Shown here: positions 29,700 through 39,182 of the stretch, piece by piece
Layout: each line of letters opens with the position of its first letter
How positions within the stretch are numbered: position 1 is the first letter of the stretch
Program-made: the position numbers and the translations under genes
NCBI RefSeq assembly: GCF_003063435.1
Contig: NZ_NESL01000011.1
Location: 1 to 64,000 of the forward strand
Length of the DNA: 64,000 bases
Reading direction: 5' to 3'
Source: Limnohabitans sp. 2KL-1
GTDB taxonomy: Bacteria > Pseudomonadota > Gammaproteobacteria > Burkholderiales > Burkholderiaceae_C
Notes under the pieces: model-generated
What the model was told of the DNA's origin: nothing
Databases searched by the model: none
Seen by the model: the letters and a program-made list of their open reading frames with translations, nothing else

Positions 29700-29726
29700 G
29701 GACAGCGTTTTTGCGGGCGGTGTCGG

Positions 29727-31820
29727 TCAGTGAATCCGCATGCCGGGTTGGGCGCCGGGCCAAGGCTTCAGCACGTAAATGCCGGCATCGGTTTTGTCGT
29801 CGGCGTGGCTGGCGGCCAGCACCATGCCCTCGCTCACGCCAAACTTCATCTTGCGCGGGGCCAAATTGGCCACCATCACAGTGAGTTTGCCAATCAAATC
29901 CTCGGGCTTGTACATGCTAGCGATGCCTGAAAAGACATTGCGCATGCGGCCTTCGCCGACATCGAGCGTCAGGCGCAGCAACTTGACCGAGCCTTCCACG
30001 GGTTCGCAGTTCACGATCTGGGCGATGCGCAGGTCCACCTTGGCAAAGTCGTCGATGCCGATCGTCGGTGCGATTTCTTCACCGCCGGGAATGACTTTCT
30101 CTTCGACCACGGCGGGCGGCTCGAACAGGGCGTCGAGTTGCTCAGGGGTGACGCGCTGCATCAGGTGCTGGTAGGCGTTGATGCGGTGGCCTGCACCCAG
30201 CAGCTGTTGTGCTTGGGCAAATGTGAAGGGCGCCACGTTCAAGAAGGCCTCGACCTGCGAGGCCAGTGCGGGCAGCACGGGCTTGAGTTGCAGCGTGAGC
30301 AGGCGGAAGGCTTCGATGCAGGCGGTGCAGGCGTCGTGCAGGCTTGCCTCCTGGCCTTCTTGTTTGGCCAGTTCCCAGGGTTTGTTCTGGTCCACGTAGG
30401 CGTTGACCTTGTCGGCCAACAGCATGACTTCGCGCAGGGCCTTGGCGTATTCGCGCTCCTCGTAAAAGGCGGCGATGCCGGGCGTGGCGCTTTGCAGCGC
30501 GGCCAGCAGGGCCTGGCCGTCGGCGCTGACTGTGCCGAGCTTGCCATCAAAGCGCTTGGCGATGAAACCGGCCGAGCGCGAAGCGATGTTGACGAACTTG
30601 CCGATCAAATCGCTGTTGACACGGGCCATGAAGTCTTCGGCGTTGAAGTCGATGTCTTCGTTGCGGGCCGAGAGTTTGGCCGCCAGGTAGTAGCGCAGCC
30701 ATTCGGGGTTCATACCCAAGCTCAAATATTTGAGCGGGTCCAGGCCCGTGCCGCGGCTCTTGCTCATCTTCTCGCCGTTGTTCACCGTCAGGAAGCCGTG
30801 CACGTTGACTTTGTCGGGCGTCTTACGGCCTGAAAAGTGCAGCATCGCGGGCCAGAACAGCGTGTGGAAGGTCACGATGTCCTTGCCGATGAAGTGGATC
30901 TGCTCCAGATTCGGGTTGGCCATGTAGGCGTTGTAGTCCTCACCGCGCTTGTCCAGCAGGTTCTTGAGAGACGCCAGGTAGCCCACAGGCGCGTCCAGCC
31001 AGACATAAAAGTACTTGCCTGGCGCGTCGGGGATTTCGATGCCGAAGTAGGGCGCGTCGCGCGAGATGTCCCAGTCGCCCAGGCCCTCGCTGGTCGTGCC
31101 GTCGGGGTTGGTGCGCACACTGAACCACTCTTTGACCTTGTTGGCCACCTCGGGCTGCAGCTTGCCGTCTTGTGTCCAATGGCTCAAAAACTCGACGCAG
31201 CGTGGGTCAGACAGCTTGAAGAAAAAGTGCTCCGAAGTTTTGAGCTCGGGCTTGGCCCCCGACAGGGCCGAAAACGGGTTGATCAGGTCGGTGGGTGCGT
31301 ACACCGCGCCGCAGCTCTCGCAGTTGTCACCGTACTGGTCTTTGGCGTGGCACTTGGGGCACTCGCCTTTGATGAAGCGGTCCGGCAGGAACATGTTCTT
31401 TTGCGGGTCAAAGAACTGTTCCACCGAGCGCACCTCGATGAGCGAGCCGCCATCGGCCGCCGAAATGTCGCGCAGGTCGCGGTAAATCTGGCGGGCCAGT
31501 TCGTGGTTTTCGGGCGCGTCGGTGCTGTGCCAGTTGTCAAACGCGATGTGAAACCCGTCCAGATAAGGCTTGCGGCCCGCAGCGATGTCGGCCACGAACT
31601 GCTGGGGCGTTTTGCCCGCCTTTTCAGCAGCGATCATGATCGGCGCGCCATGCGTGTCGTCGGCGCCCACAAAGTTGACCTGGCTGCCCTGCATGCGCTG
31701 GAACCGCACCCAGATGTCGGCCTGGATGTACTCCATGATGTGGCCGATGTGGAAGTTGCCGTTGGCATACGGCAGGGCGGTGGTGACAAAAAGCTGGCGC
31801 GGGGCGTTGGGGGCAGACAT
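29727..31820 (-). CDS. metG: Methionyl-tRNA synthetase
   Basis: 697-residue class I synthetase with a dimerising C-terminal tRNA-binding domain. HIGH-type motif near residue 24-27 in [17 protein letters not shown]; zinc-knuckle [23 protein letters not shown] in [14 protein letters not shown]; and a Trbp111-like OB domain in the last 110 residues ([20 protein letters not shown]). The start at 31820 ([20 protein letters not shown]) is preferred to an upstream in-frame start that would reach into the divergent apbC leader. Divergent from apbC with about 100 nt between. Confidence 0.95.
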   Translation of the reverse strand: MSAPNAPRQLFVTTALPYANGNFHIGHIMEYIQADIWVRFQRMQGSQVNFVGADDTHGAPIMIAAEKAGKTPQQFVADIAAGRKPYLDGFHIAFDNWHSTDAPENHELARQIYRDLRDISAADGGSLIEVRSVEQFFDPQKNMFLPDRFIKGECPKCHAKDQYGDNCESCGAVYAPTDLINPFSALSGAKPELKTSEHFFFKLSDPRCVEFLSHWTQDGKLQPEVANKVKEWFSVRTNPDGTTSEGLGDWDISRDAPYFGIEIPDAPGKYFYVWLDAPVGYLASLKNLLDKRGEDYNAYMANPNLEQIHFIGKDIVTFHTLFWPAMLHFSGRKTPDKVNVHGFLTVNNGEKMSKSRGTGLDPLKYLSLGMNPEWLRYYLAAKLSARNEDIDFNAEDFMARVNSDLIGKFVNIASRSAGFIAKRFDGKLGTVSADGQALLAALQSATPGIAAFYEEREYAKALREVMLLADKVNAYVDQNKPWELAKQEGQEASLHDACTACIEAFRLLTLQLKPVLPALASQVEAFLNVAPFTFAQAQQLLGAGHRINAYQHLMQRVTPEQLDALFEPPAVVEEKVIPGGEEIAPTIGIDDFAKVDLRIAQIVNCEPVEGSVKLLRLTLDVGEGRMRNVFSGIASMYKPEDLIGKLTVMVANLAPRKMKFGVSEGMVLAASHADDKTDAGIYVLKPWPGAQPGMRIH

Positions 31821-31923
31821 GGTGGGGTAACTTGTAGGGGAATCGGTGATTTTAGGGTGTACCGGGCCGCATGTCGGTAAACTGCCCCCCATTCTTGGAC
31901 AGCTCAGAAAGCATCAGACCCCC

Positions 31924-33012
31924 ATGGCGACCCCCGAACAACTCCTGCAAGCCCTGCAAACCGTCATCGACCCCAACACGGGCAAAGACTTCGTTTCGAC
32001 CAAGACCCTGAAAAACCTGCAAGTCGAAGGCTCAGATGTGTCCTTTGACGTGGAACTGGGCTACCCCGCCAAGAGCCAGATTCCGGGCATTCGCCAAGCG
32101 CTGATCACGGCCGCCAAAGGCGTGGCGGGCGTGGCCAATGTGTCGGCCAACGTGACCAGCAAGATCACCGCCCATGCCGCCCAGCGCGGTGTGGCCCTGC
32201 TGCCGCAGGTTAAAAACATCGTGGCCGTGGCCTCTGGCAAGGGCGGTGTGGGCAAAAGCACCACTGCCGTCAACCTGGCGCTGGCCTTGGCCGCCGAAGG
32301 TGCCAAAGTGGGTCTGCTGGACGCCGACATTTACGGCCCCAGCCAGCCCATGATGATGGGCATCGAAGGCCGCCCCGAGAGCGAAGATGGCCAAACCATG
32401 GAGCCCATGGAGAACTACGGCGTGCAGGTCATGTCGATTGGTTTTTTGGTCAATGCGGACGAGGCCATGATCTGGCGCGGCCCCATGGCCACCCAGGCGC
32501 TGGAGCAGCTGCTGCGCCAGACCAACTGGAAAGAACTCGACTATTTGATCGTGGACATGCCGCCCGGCACAGGCGATATCCAGCTGACGCTCAGCCAGCG
32601 CGTGCCCATGACGGGCGCAGTGATCGTGACCACCCCGCAGGACATCGCTCTCTTGGACGCCAAAAAAGGCGTGAAGATGTTCGAAAAAGTCGGCGTGCCG
32701 ATTTTGGGCCTGGTGGAAAACATGGCCGTGCACGTGTGCACGAACTGCGGTCACGTCGAGCACATTTTTGGTGCCGATGGTGGCAAGAAAATGGCCACCG
32801 AATACGGCATGGACTATCTGGGTGCCTTGCCACTGGACATGCAGATTCGCCTTCAGGCCGACAACGGCAAACCTACGGTGGTGTCCGACCCTGATGGCGA
32901 AGTGGCCCAGATCTACAAGGCGGTGGCGCGTCAGGTGGCGGTCAAGATCGCGGCCAAGGCCAAGGACTTTTCGTCCAAGTTCCCGACCATCAAGGTCAGC
33001 AAGGACACCTGA
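31924..33012 (+). CDS. apbC: Iron-sulfur cluster carrier protein Mrp/ApbC
   Basis: 362-residue P-loop ATPase that binds and delivers Fe-S clusters. An N-terminal MIP18/DUF59 domain (about 1-90) precedes the ParA-like domain with deviant Walker A GKGGVGKSTT near residue 105. Switch-type motifs are LDADIYGPSQPMMMG and LIVDMPPGTGD. The cluster-binding CTNCG motif is at about residue 273. It could supply clusters for the many Fe-S proteins in this window (Box, Fdh). The ATG at 31924 lies after the divergent metG gap. Confidence 0.92.
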   Translation: MATPEQLLQALQTVIDPNTGKDFVSTKTLKNLQVEGSDVSFDVELGYPAKSQIPGIRQALITAAKGVAGVANVSANVTSKITAHAAQRGVALLPQVKNIVAVASGKGGVGKSTTAVNLALALAAEGAKVGLLDADIYGPSQPMMMGIEGRPESEDGQTMEPMENYGVQVMSIGFLVNADEAMIWRGPMATQALEQLLRQTNWKELDYLIVDMPPGTGDIQLTLSQRVPMTGAVIVTTPQDIALLDAKKGVKMFEKVGVPILGLVENMAVHVCTNCGHVEHIFGADGGKKMATEYGMDYLGALPLDMQIRLQADNGKPTVVSDPDGEVAQIYKAVARQVAVKIAAKAKDFSSKFPTIKVSKDT

Positions 33013-33119
33013 ATCGATCCGATGCCATCCATTTGGCTTTGTTCTACGTCAAACATGTTCGTAGACAGAAAAAATTGAAACATTAATTGTTATTATTCAC
33101 TTTGTACCAAAGGTTCAAA
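33013..33119 (+). promoter_or_regulatory. AT-rich leader of the hybrid kinase gene with a short dyad
   Basis: This gap is clearly AT-richer than its neighbours. A 6-bp dyad TCTACG / CGTAGA (33043-33048 and 33060-33065) around AAACATGTT could be an operator. TTGAAA and TATTAT hexamers occur but are poorly spaced. The promoter location is uncertain. Confidence 0.3.
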
Positions 33120-35534
33120 GTGAAGTACTTACATCAGTTCCAGTCGCGTCTTCGCCACGTTTTCTTGCGCTGGCCACTGTTGTGGTTGGGATTGGTTCTG
33201 GTCGGTATCTGTGTGTGGGTGGTGATCTACACCTACCAGTCCAGTGAACGCATGGTGTACAAATACGCCACCGAAAGCGCCCAAGCGCATGCGGCCAGTC
33301 TGACGCAGTTTCGCAACTTTTATACCGAAGAGCTGGTGCCCCGAGCCATTCTCTCGGGCGTGGCCGTCACGCACGATTACAAAAATCGCAAAAACGCCTT
33401 GCCTTTGCCAGCGACCTTGATGATCGATCTGGGACATTACCTGTCCAAGGTCGATGGGGGAACCCAAGTCAGGCTGTACAGCGATTTGCCGTTTCCCTGG
33501 CGCGAGCAAGAGCGACATCTCGACGATTTTCAGAAACAGGCGCTCGCCCATTTGAAGGACAAGCCTGACGTTCCTTATGTGCGCGAAGATGTCATGGGCG
33601 GTGTGCGGGTGCTGCGTTATGCCCAGGCTGACCGCATGTTGCTGCGTTGCGTCGCTTGCCACAACAGCTACCCCGGTTCGCCGCGCACAGATTGGAAAAC
33701 AGGCGATGTGCGGGGTGCGCTGGAGGTGGTTTTGCCTGTGTCCGAGTGGCAACTGGCCAGTGTCGGTGTGCTCAATCGCACTTTTGTGGTGTTGTTGGTC
33801 ATCTTGTTTTTGGGCTTGTTGCTCGTCTGGGTCTTGGTTCGCCGTTTCCGTCAAGCCTTGATCACATCCCGAAAATTGTCCGCCGAGCGACAAGAAGGGA
33901 TACGCCAACTCAGTGAAGAAATCAACGAGCGCAAGCAAATCGAGCACCAGATGCGCCTGAGTGAGAGCAAGCTCAACAGCATTTTTGCCTCCGTGCCAGA
34001 GGCCATTGTGGTCACCAATGCGAAAGGCAAATTGGTTCAATGCAATGTGGCGACGACGCAGATCTTTGGTTATGCCCTGAGCGAACTGTTGGGTCAGCAA
34101 ATCGATGTGTTGATGAAGCCGCTGGAGCCAAGTGCGAAGGGGGAATACCTGGACATATTCCGTCGCAAGGGCCATCCCAAGACCCCCCATGGCCCACATG
34201 TCTTGAGTGGCCGCCGAAAGGGTGGGGAGGTGTTTTCGCTGCGCATGACGATCAGTGAAATGCGGGTCGACGACGAAGCTTATTTTGTGGCGGTCATGCA
34301 GGATTTCACGGCCGTTGAAACAGCCCAGAAAATGCTGATTCAGGCCAAGGAAAAAGCCGAGAAGGACAACCTGACACGAGGTGAGTTCCTGGCCAACATG
34401 AGCCACGAAATCCGCACACCGATGAACGGGATTGTGGGCATGACCGAATTGGCCATGGAAACCCAGGACACAGTCGTTCAGAAAGAGTACCTGACGTTGG
34501 CCCGGGACTCGGCCAACCATCTGTTGCACATCATCAATCAGATTCTGGATTTCTCGAAAATTGAAGCCCGGGCTGTGGAGCTGGAGTTGCTGCAAGTCAG
34601 CCCTGGCCAATTGATTCGCGACACGGCACGTTCTTTGGAGCAGTTGGCCCGAGGTAAAGACATCGATCTGGAGGTGGACGTTTCATCGGCCGTACCCGAC
34701 CTGGTCTGGTTGGACCCTGTGCGCATGCGCCAGGTTTTGACCAATTTGATCGGCAACGCCATCAAATTCACCCAAGTGGGGACCGTGACCGTGTCTGCCC
34801 AAAGCGTCTCCGGGCAGACCGATGGGCAAAATGTGCTGCGCATCAGCATCACCGACACAGGTGTGGGGTTTGATCCCAGTCGGACCCTGTCCTTGTTCAA
34901 TCCGTTCACGCAAGCCGATGGTTCGGTCACGCGCTCTTTTGGTGGCACCGGACTGGGATTGGCCATCACCCGGCGACTGGTGCATTTGATGGGCGGCGAA
35001 ATTACTGCCAACGGTCAACCGGATTTGGGTGCGTGCTTCACGGTAACGCTGCCCGTCAACAAGGTGGTGCCAGACCCTCATGCCGCCCAGGACGAGTCCC
35101 ATGCGGCGTCCGATCGGGTAACGGCCCCCATTTACCAAAAACCGGTTTCTGTTTTGTTGGTGGAAGACCATGACATCAACCGCAAATTGGCCGAAATCAT
35201 GTTGCACCGGATGGGTTATCGCTACGTCTCGGCCAACGATGGTTTGCAGGCGCTGGACATGCTGGAGAGAGACCGTTTTGACGTGGTGTTGATGGACGTG
35301 ATGATGCCGGTGATGGATGGCATCACGGCACTGAAGTTGTTGCGCGAAAGAGAGTCCGGTACGGGGCGCAGAACCCAGGTTCTCATGGTCACTGCACATG
35401 CCATGACCGGTGACCGGGAACGTTTCCTCGGCGCTGGTGCGGACGGTTATGTGTCCAAGCCCATGTCGCAAATCGTTTTGCAGCAGGAAATTGAACGCGT
35501 GTTGTGCCTGACACCGGAAAATGCGGCGGATTGA
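33120..35534 (+). CDS. Hybrid sensor histidine kinase with CxxCH heme-type (DUF3365) sensor domain
   Basis: 804-residue membrane sensor. TM1 is near residues 18-37. A periplasmic domain of the DUF3365/Tll0287-like type carries CVACH at about 177-181, a c-type heme attachment motif. TM2 is near 222-240, then a coiled linker and a PAS domain (SIFASVPEAIVVTNAKG). Next come a HisKA domain with MSHEIRTPMNG (phospho-His), a HATPase with GTGLGLAITRRLVHLMGG, and a C-terminal receiver (DHDINRKLA, phospho-Asp in VLMDVMMPVMDG). No separate output protein is nearby, and there is no HPt domain. The GTG at 33120 is preferred; a TTG at 33087 is possible. It likely senses redox state, NO or a ligand through heme. 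Confidence 0.82.
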   Translation: MKYLHQFQSRLRHVFLRWPLLWLGLVLVGICVWVVIYTYQSSERMVYKYATESAQAHAASLTQFRNFYTEELVPRAILSGVAVTHDYKNRKNALPLPATLMIDLGHYLSKVDGGTQVRLYSDLPFPWREQERHLDDFQKQALAHLKDKPDVPYVREDVMGGVRVLRYAQADRMLLRCVACHNSYPGSPRTDWKTGDVRGALEVVLPVSEWQLASVGVLNRTFVVLLVILFLGLLLVWVLVRRFRQALITSRKLSAERQEGIRQLSEEINERKQIEHQMRLSESKLNSIFASVPEAIVVTNAKGKLVQCNVATTQIFGYALSELLGQQIDVLMKPLEPSAKGEYLDIFRRKGHPKTPHGPHVLSGRRKGGEVFSLRMTISEMRVDDEAYFVAVMQDFTAVETAQKMLIQAKEKAEKDNLTRGEFLANMSHEIRTPMNGIVGMTELAMETQDTVVQKEYLTLARDSANHLLHIINQILDFSKIEARAVELELLQVSPGQLIRDTARSLEQLARGKDIDLEVDVSSAVPDLVWLDPVRMRQVLTNLIGNAIKFTQVGTVTVSAQSVSGQTDGQNVLRISITDTGVGFDPSRTLSLFNPFTQADGSVTRSFGGTGLGLAITRRLVHLMGGEITANGQPDLGACFTVTLPVNKVVPDPHAAQDESHAASDRVTAPIYQKPVSVLLVEDHDINRKLAEIMLHRMGYRYVSANDGLQALDMLERDRFDVVLMDVMMPVMDGITALKLLRERESGTGRRTQVLMVTAHAMTGDRERFLGAGADGYVSKPMSQIVLQQEIERVLCLTPENAAD

Positions 35535-35554
35535 GTCTCCGCTTGCCAACAATC

Positions 35555-35587
35555 AAGGGTCCATGGCTGCGCGCCATGGACCCTTTT
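35555..35587 (+). terminator. Strong terminator after the hybrid kinase gene
   Basis: Perfect 13-bp stem AAGGGTCCATGGC / GCCATGGACCCTT with a TGCGC loop; the right arm runs into TTTT. It lies 20 nt past the stop and ends the transcript before the convergent benzoate-CoA ligase gene. Confidence 0.88.
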
Positions 35588-35703
35588 GCATAAGTCCTCC
35601 CGCTTTGGGCACAAACCGGGTTGACCTCCACCCCGGCCTCACGGTGTCGAGGTGTTGTGACCTTGGCTGACGCCAGGCCGAGCCCGTATCCGCCACGGCG
35701 GCG

Positions 35704-37269
35704 TTAATTTTTGACGTTTTCCAGCTCGCGCAAACGAAAGCGCTGAATCTTGCCCGTGGCGGTCTTGGGCAGCTCGGCCACAAACTCGATGAAGCGCGGG
35801 TATTTGTAGGGGGCCAGGCGCTCCTTCACAAAGGCTTTGACTTCGTCTTGCGTCAGGCTCTGACCGGCTTTGAGCACGATGAAGGCCTTGGTCTTGGTCA
35901 GGCCGTCGGTGTCTTCCTTGCCGATCACGGCCGCTTCCAGAATGGCCGGGTGCTGCACCAGTGTGGCCTCGACCTCGAAAGGCGAGACGTAGATGCCGCT
36001 GACTTTGAGCATGTCGTCGTTGCGCCCGGCGTAGGTGTAGTAGCCATCGGGGTCGCGGGTGTACTTGTCGCCGCTCTTGGTCCACACGCCCTGGAAGGTG
36101 TCGCGGGTCTTTTCGCGGTTGTTCCAATACATCAAGGCGCTGCTGGGCCCCTGGATGTAGAGGTCGCCGATTTCGTTGTGGCCGGTGACCACGCTGCCGT
36201 CTTCGTTGCGCAGCTGCACTTCGTAGCCGGGCACGGCCTTGCCGGTCGTGCCGTAACGCACATCGCCCGGGCGGTTGGACAAGAAGACGTGCAGCATCTC
36301 GGTGGAGCCGATGCCGTCGATGATTTCGCAGCCATAGTGGGCGCTCCAGCGCTCGGCGATGTCACGCGGCAGCGCTTCACCTGCCGACGAGCACAGACGC
36401 AGCGCCACCTGGCTTTTGGCGGGCAGATCCGGGCTGGCCAGCATGCCGCCGTAGCCGGTGGGTGCGCCGTAAAACACGGTGGGCTGGTGGTCGACCAGGC
36501 GCTTGAAAGTGGCTTGCGGTGTGGGGCGCTCGGCCATCAGCACCACGCTGGCGCCCACGCTCAATGGGAAGGTGAGGGCATTGCCCAGGCCGTAGGCGAA
36601 AAAAAGCTTGGCGGCCGAGAACACGGTGTCGCTTTCTTTCAGCTCCAGCACGCCCTTGCCATACAGCTCGGCCGTCCAGTACAGGTTGCCCTGGCTGTGC
36701 ACCGTGCCTTTGGGTTTGCCGGTGGAGCCCGACGAATACAGCCAAAAGGCCGGCTCATCGGCCAGCGTTTGCGCGGGCAACACGGGGTTGTTTTGCGCCA
36801 CGAAGTCGGCCATGTTGAACTGGCCTTGTGCCAGTGCGCCTGTGGGGCGCGAGACCACCACATGCTGGACTTCGGTTTTGACCAGGTCCATCGCCGCTTG
36901 CAGTGTGGGCAGCAAGGCCCCGGACACCAGTGCGGCTTGCGCCCGGCTGTTGCTCAGCATGAAGGCGTAGTCTTCGGCCGTGAGCAAGGTGTTCACGGCC
37001 ACAGGCACCACGCCCGCATAGAGCGAGCCCAAAAAGGCCACGACCCAGTCGCTGCTGTCTTGCATGAGTAAGAGCACGCGCTCTTCGCGCTTGATCCCCA
37101 TGGCCTTGAGGCCTCCGGCAAAGCGGCGGATTTGCTCCGTCAGATCGCCATAGCTCAGGCTGCCCACATCGTCGATCAGGGCGGTTTTGCCGGAGCGGCT
37201 CGCGTTGGTGGCGATCAGGTGCTGAGCGAAGTTGAAGTCGGTGGATGGTGCATTCACGGTGTGGGTCAT
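35704..37269 (-). CDS. badA: Benzoate-CoA ligase
   Basis: 521-residue ANL-family ligase that activates benzoate to benzoyl-CoA with ATP, the entry step of the box pathway. It starts MTHTVNAPSTDFNFAQHLIA. The phosphate loop is YSSGSTGKPKGTVHSQGN, the motif SIGSTEMLHVFLSNRPG-type region (seen as IDGIGSTEMLHVFLSNR) is characteristic of benzoate/4-hydroxybenzoate ligases, and the C-terminal lysine is in PKTATGKIQRFRLRE. The ATG at 37269 has GAGGAG upstream; the longer in-frame start has no support. It sits downstream of the dehydrogenase gene on the same strand. Also called bclA. Confidence 0.92.
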   Translation of the reverse strand: MTHTVNAPSTDFNFAQHLIATNASRSGKTALIDDVGSLSYGDLTEQIRRFAGGLKAMGIKREERVLLLMQDSSDWVVAFLGSLYAGVVPVAVNTLLTAEDYAFMLSNSRAQAALVSGALLPTLQAAMDLVKTEVQHVVVSRPTGALAQGQFNMADFVAQNNPVLPAQTLADEPAFWLYSSGSTGKPKGTVHSQGNLYWTAELYGKGVLELKESDTVFSAAKLFFAYGLGNALTFPLSVGASVVLMAERPTPQATFKRLVDHQPTVFYGAPTGYGGMLASPDLPAKSQVALRLCSSAGEALPRDIAERWSAHYGCEIIDGIGSTEMLHVFLSNRPGDVRYGTTGKAVPGYEVQLRNEDGSVVTGHNEIGDLYIQGPSSALMYWNNREKTRDTFQGVWTKSGDKYTRDPDGYYTYAGRNDDMLKVSGIYVSPFEVEATLVQHPAILEAAVIGKEDTDGLTKTKAFIVLKAGQSLTQDEVKAFVKERLAPYKYPRFIEFVAELPKTATGKIQRFRLRELENVKN

Positions 37270-37413
37270 GTTTGTCTCCTCGGGAGTCTTTGTTGTAGCG
37301 CTTTGTTTTGATTGTGCAATCGGGCTTTGCAAGAGGCCGCCCCTGCGGCCGAATGTCGGTTCATCCAGCATTCGGTTGCGGGGGCAGCCTCCCACAAAAT
37401 GACAGGGCCAGAT
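37270..37413. repeat. Intergenic gap badA-boxD with a long imperfect palindrome
   Basis: Arms 37334-37355 and 37369-37390 (22 nt each, 13-nt loop) pair at 18 positions plus 3 G-T positions and 1 mismatch. They read AGGCCGCCCC... and ...GGGGGCAGCCT. A second small dyad GATTG-TG-CAATC (37310-37321) contains the TGCA core seen in BoxR-type sites. On the minus strand TTGCAC-16 bp-TACAAC could be a promoter for badA. The palindrome may act as a transcript-processing or partial stop signal between the two genes. Confidence 0.55.
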
Positions 37414-38988
37414 TTACAGGGCAAGCTGGCTGCCTTGTGCGGCCAGCACGTCCAGGGCCAGCGAACTGCCTTGCACGGCTGTGCGGCGGTGGTAGAAGTT
37501 GAGTGCCCTGAGGCCACCCAACTCTTCGCCACCACCAGCGCGGCCAGGGCCGCCGTGCAGGCTCATGGGCATCACGTTGCCGTGGCCGCTGTGCAGGGCC
37601 GCCACATCGGGCGAGATGGCATGTACCCGGCCGTGGCTGCTGGCCAGCTCGACCGAGGCTTGTGCGGTGAAGGCGGGGTCTTCGCTGTAGACCGAGCACA
37701 CCAGCGAGCCTTCGCCGCGGCGGATCATGGCGTAGGCCTCATCAATGCTGTCGTAAGGCATCAGGGTGGAGACCGGGCCGAACACCTCGACCGCGTGCAG
37801 CACTTTGGCGCTCATGGGCGACTCCGTGCCCAGCAGCACCGGGGCCACGCAGGCGCTCGATGCATCGGCATCGACCAAACCAGCCGCGCTGCCGTCGAAC
37901 AAAACCGTGGCTTCGGTCTTCAATTGCGCCAGACCCGCCAGCACGCTGGTTTTTTGTTCTTGGCTGACCAGCGCGCCCATGCGCACCGTCTCGTTGCGCG
38001 GGTTGCCCACGGTGGTTTTGGCCAAGCGCGCGCCAATGGCTTCGGCGGCGGCTTTGTACAAGGCACGCGGCACAAAAACGCGGCGGATCGCGGTGCACTT
38101 TTGGCCCGATTTGACGGTCATCTCACGGGCGACTTCGGCCACCAGCAGCTTGAAGGCTTCGCTGTCGGCGGTGGCGGCGGGCGAGAGCAGGGCGGAGTTG
38201 AGGCTGTCGGCCTCGATGTTGCAGCGCACCGACAGCTCGGTCACTGCGCGGTGGCTGCGGATGATCTTGCCAGTCTCGGCCGAGCCGGTGAAGCTGACCA
38301 CGTCAAAAGCTTGCAGCTGGTCCATCAGGCCTGCGGACGAGCCGCAGATCACTGAGAGGGCACCCACGGGCAAGATGCCTGCATCGACCACGTCTTTCAC
38401 CATGCGCTGGGTCAACCAGGCGGTGGCTGTGGCGGGTTTGATGATGACGGGCACGCCCGAGAGCAGGGCTGGGGCGGCTTTTTCCCACAGGCCCCAGCTG
38501 GGGAAGTTGAAGGCGTTGATGAACAGCGCCACGCCGCGTGTGGGCACCTGGATGTGCTGGGTCTGGAAGGCCGGGTCTTTGGCCATGCGGATGCGCTGGC
38601 CGTCGAGCAGCAGCTTGGCGTCGCCCAGCGCCGCGCCTTGCTTGGCGTAGTAGCCCAGGGTGAAGATCGCGCCGTCGATGTCCACACCCGAGTCTTTGGC
38701 CACGGTGCCGCTGTTGGCGGTGGCGATCTCGTAATACGCGTCGCGGTTGGCTTGCAGCACTTCCGTGATTTGGGTGAGCAGGGCAGCGCGTTGGCCGTAG
38801 CTCAGGGCACGCAGGGCCGCGCCGCCTTGCTCGCGGGCAAAGGCAAAGCCTTCGGCCAGGTCGATGCCTGCGCTGGACGCGCGGGCCAGCTCGGTGCCCA
38901 GCACCGGGTCAAACATCGGGGTGCCTGCACCGGTGCCGGTTTGCCAGCGGCCTGCGATGAAGTTGGGGAGCAAAGAAGAGGCGGTCAT
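37414..38988 (-). CDS. boxD: 3,4-dehydroadipyl-CoA semialdehyde dehydrogenase
   Basis: 524-residue aldehyde dehydrogenase superfamily member of the PaaZ-N/BoxD type. It oxidises the semialdehyde made by BoxC to 3,4-dehydroadipyl-CoA, with NADP in characterised relatives. Seen: NAFNFPSWGLWEKAAPALLS, the nucleotide-binding SFTGSAETGK, catalytic Cys in KSGQKCTAIRRVFVP, and the C-terminal GRVHAISPDVAALHSGHGN and SLHGGPGRAGGGEELGG segments typical of this subfamily. The ATG at 38988 is chosen because the frame upstream runs through the control region and into boxR. Divergent from boxR; badA follows. Confidence 0.9.
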   Translation of the reverse strand: MTASSLLPNFIAGRWQTGTGAGTPMFDPVLGTELARASSAGIDLAEGFAFAREQGGAALRALSYGQRAALLTQITEVLQANRDAYYEIATANSGTVAKDSGVDIDGAIFTLGYYAKQGAALGDAKLLLDGQRIRMAKDPAFQTQHIQVPTRGVALFINAFNFPSWGLWEKAAPALLSGVPVIIKPATATAWLTQRMVKDVVDAGILPVGALSVICGSSAGLMDQLQAFDVVSFTGSAETGKIIRSHRAVTELSVRCNIEADSLNSALLSPAATADSEAFKLLVAEVAREMTVKSGQKCTAIRRVFVPRALYKAAAEAIGARLAKTTVGNPRNETVRMGALVSQEQKTSVLAGLAQLKTEATVLFDGSAAGLVDADASSACVAPVLLGTESPMSAKVLHAVEVFGPVSTLMPYDSIDEAYAMIRRGEGSLVCSVYSEDPAFTAQASVELASSHGRVHAISPDVAALHSGHGNVMPMSLHGGPGRAGGGEELGGLRALNFYHRRTAVQGSSLALDVLAAQGSQLAL

Positions 38989-39090
38989 GTCAGGTGCTTT
39001 CGCAAAAAAGTGGCAGGGGAATGCAGCTGTCTGCCATAAAAAACTGTTCCGAAGGTTCAGTTGGCGGTATAAACACAGAGTTGATGCACT

Positions 39091-39119
39091 ATTGTGCGCG
39101 TCTCGAAGTATGCAGTAAA
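39091..39119 (-). promoter_or_regulatory. Putative promoter of boxD-badA
   Basis: On the minus strand TTTACT, 17 bp, CACAAT gives a plausible sigma-70 pair directed at boxD. The -35 hexamer overlaps the ATGCA-N6-TGCAT dyad, as expected for repression by BoxR. Confidence 0.5.
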
Positions 39120-39125
39120 GTGCAT
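39110..39125. promoter_or_regulatory. Putative BoxR operator (boxD-boxR gap)
   Basis: ATGCAGTAAAGTGCAT, an inverted repeat ATGCA-N6-TGCAT. An almost identical 16-mer precedes boxC (40202-40217). TGCA-centred palindromes are the documented target type of the related BzdR repressor. A second TGCA lies at 39085-39088. Confidence 0.65.
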
Positions 39126-39182
39126 GTTTTGGGTAGGAATAAGTCACAGGGTTTTCCCTGATTAAAACAACAAAGGCAGAGC

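Noticed and set aside
33043..33065. Terminator after apbC (TCTACG/CGTAGA followed by an A-rich run)
   Set aside because: The stem is 6 bp with an 11-nt loop, and what follows on the plus strand is A-rich, not T-rich.
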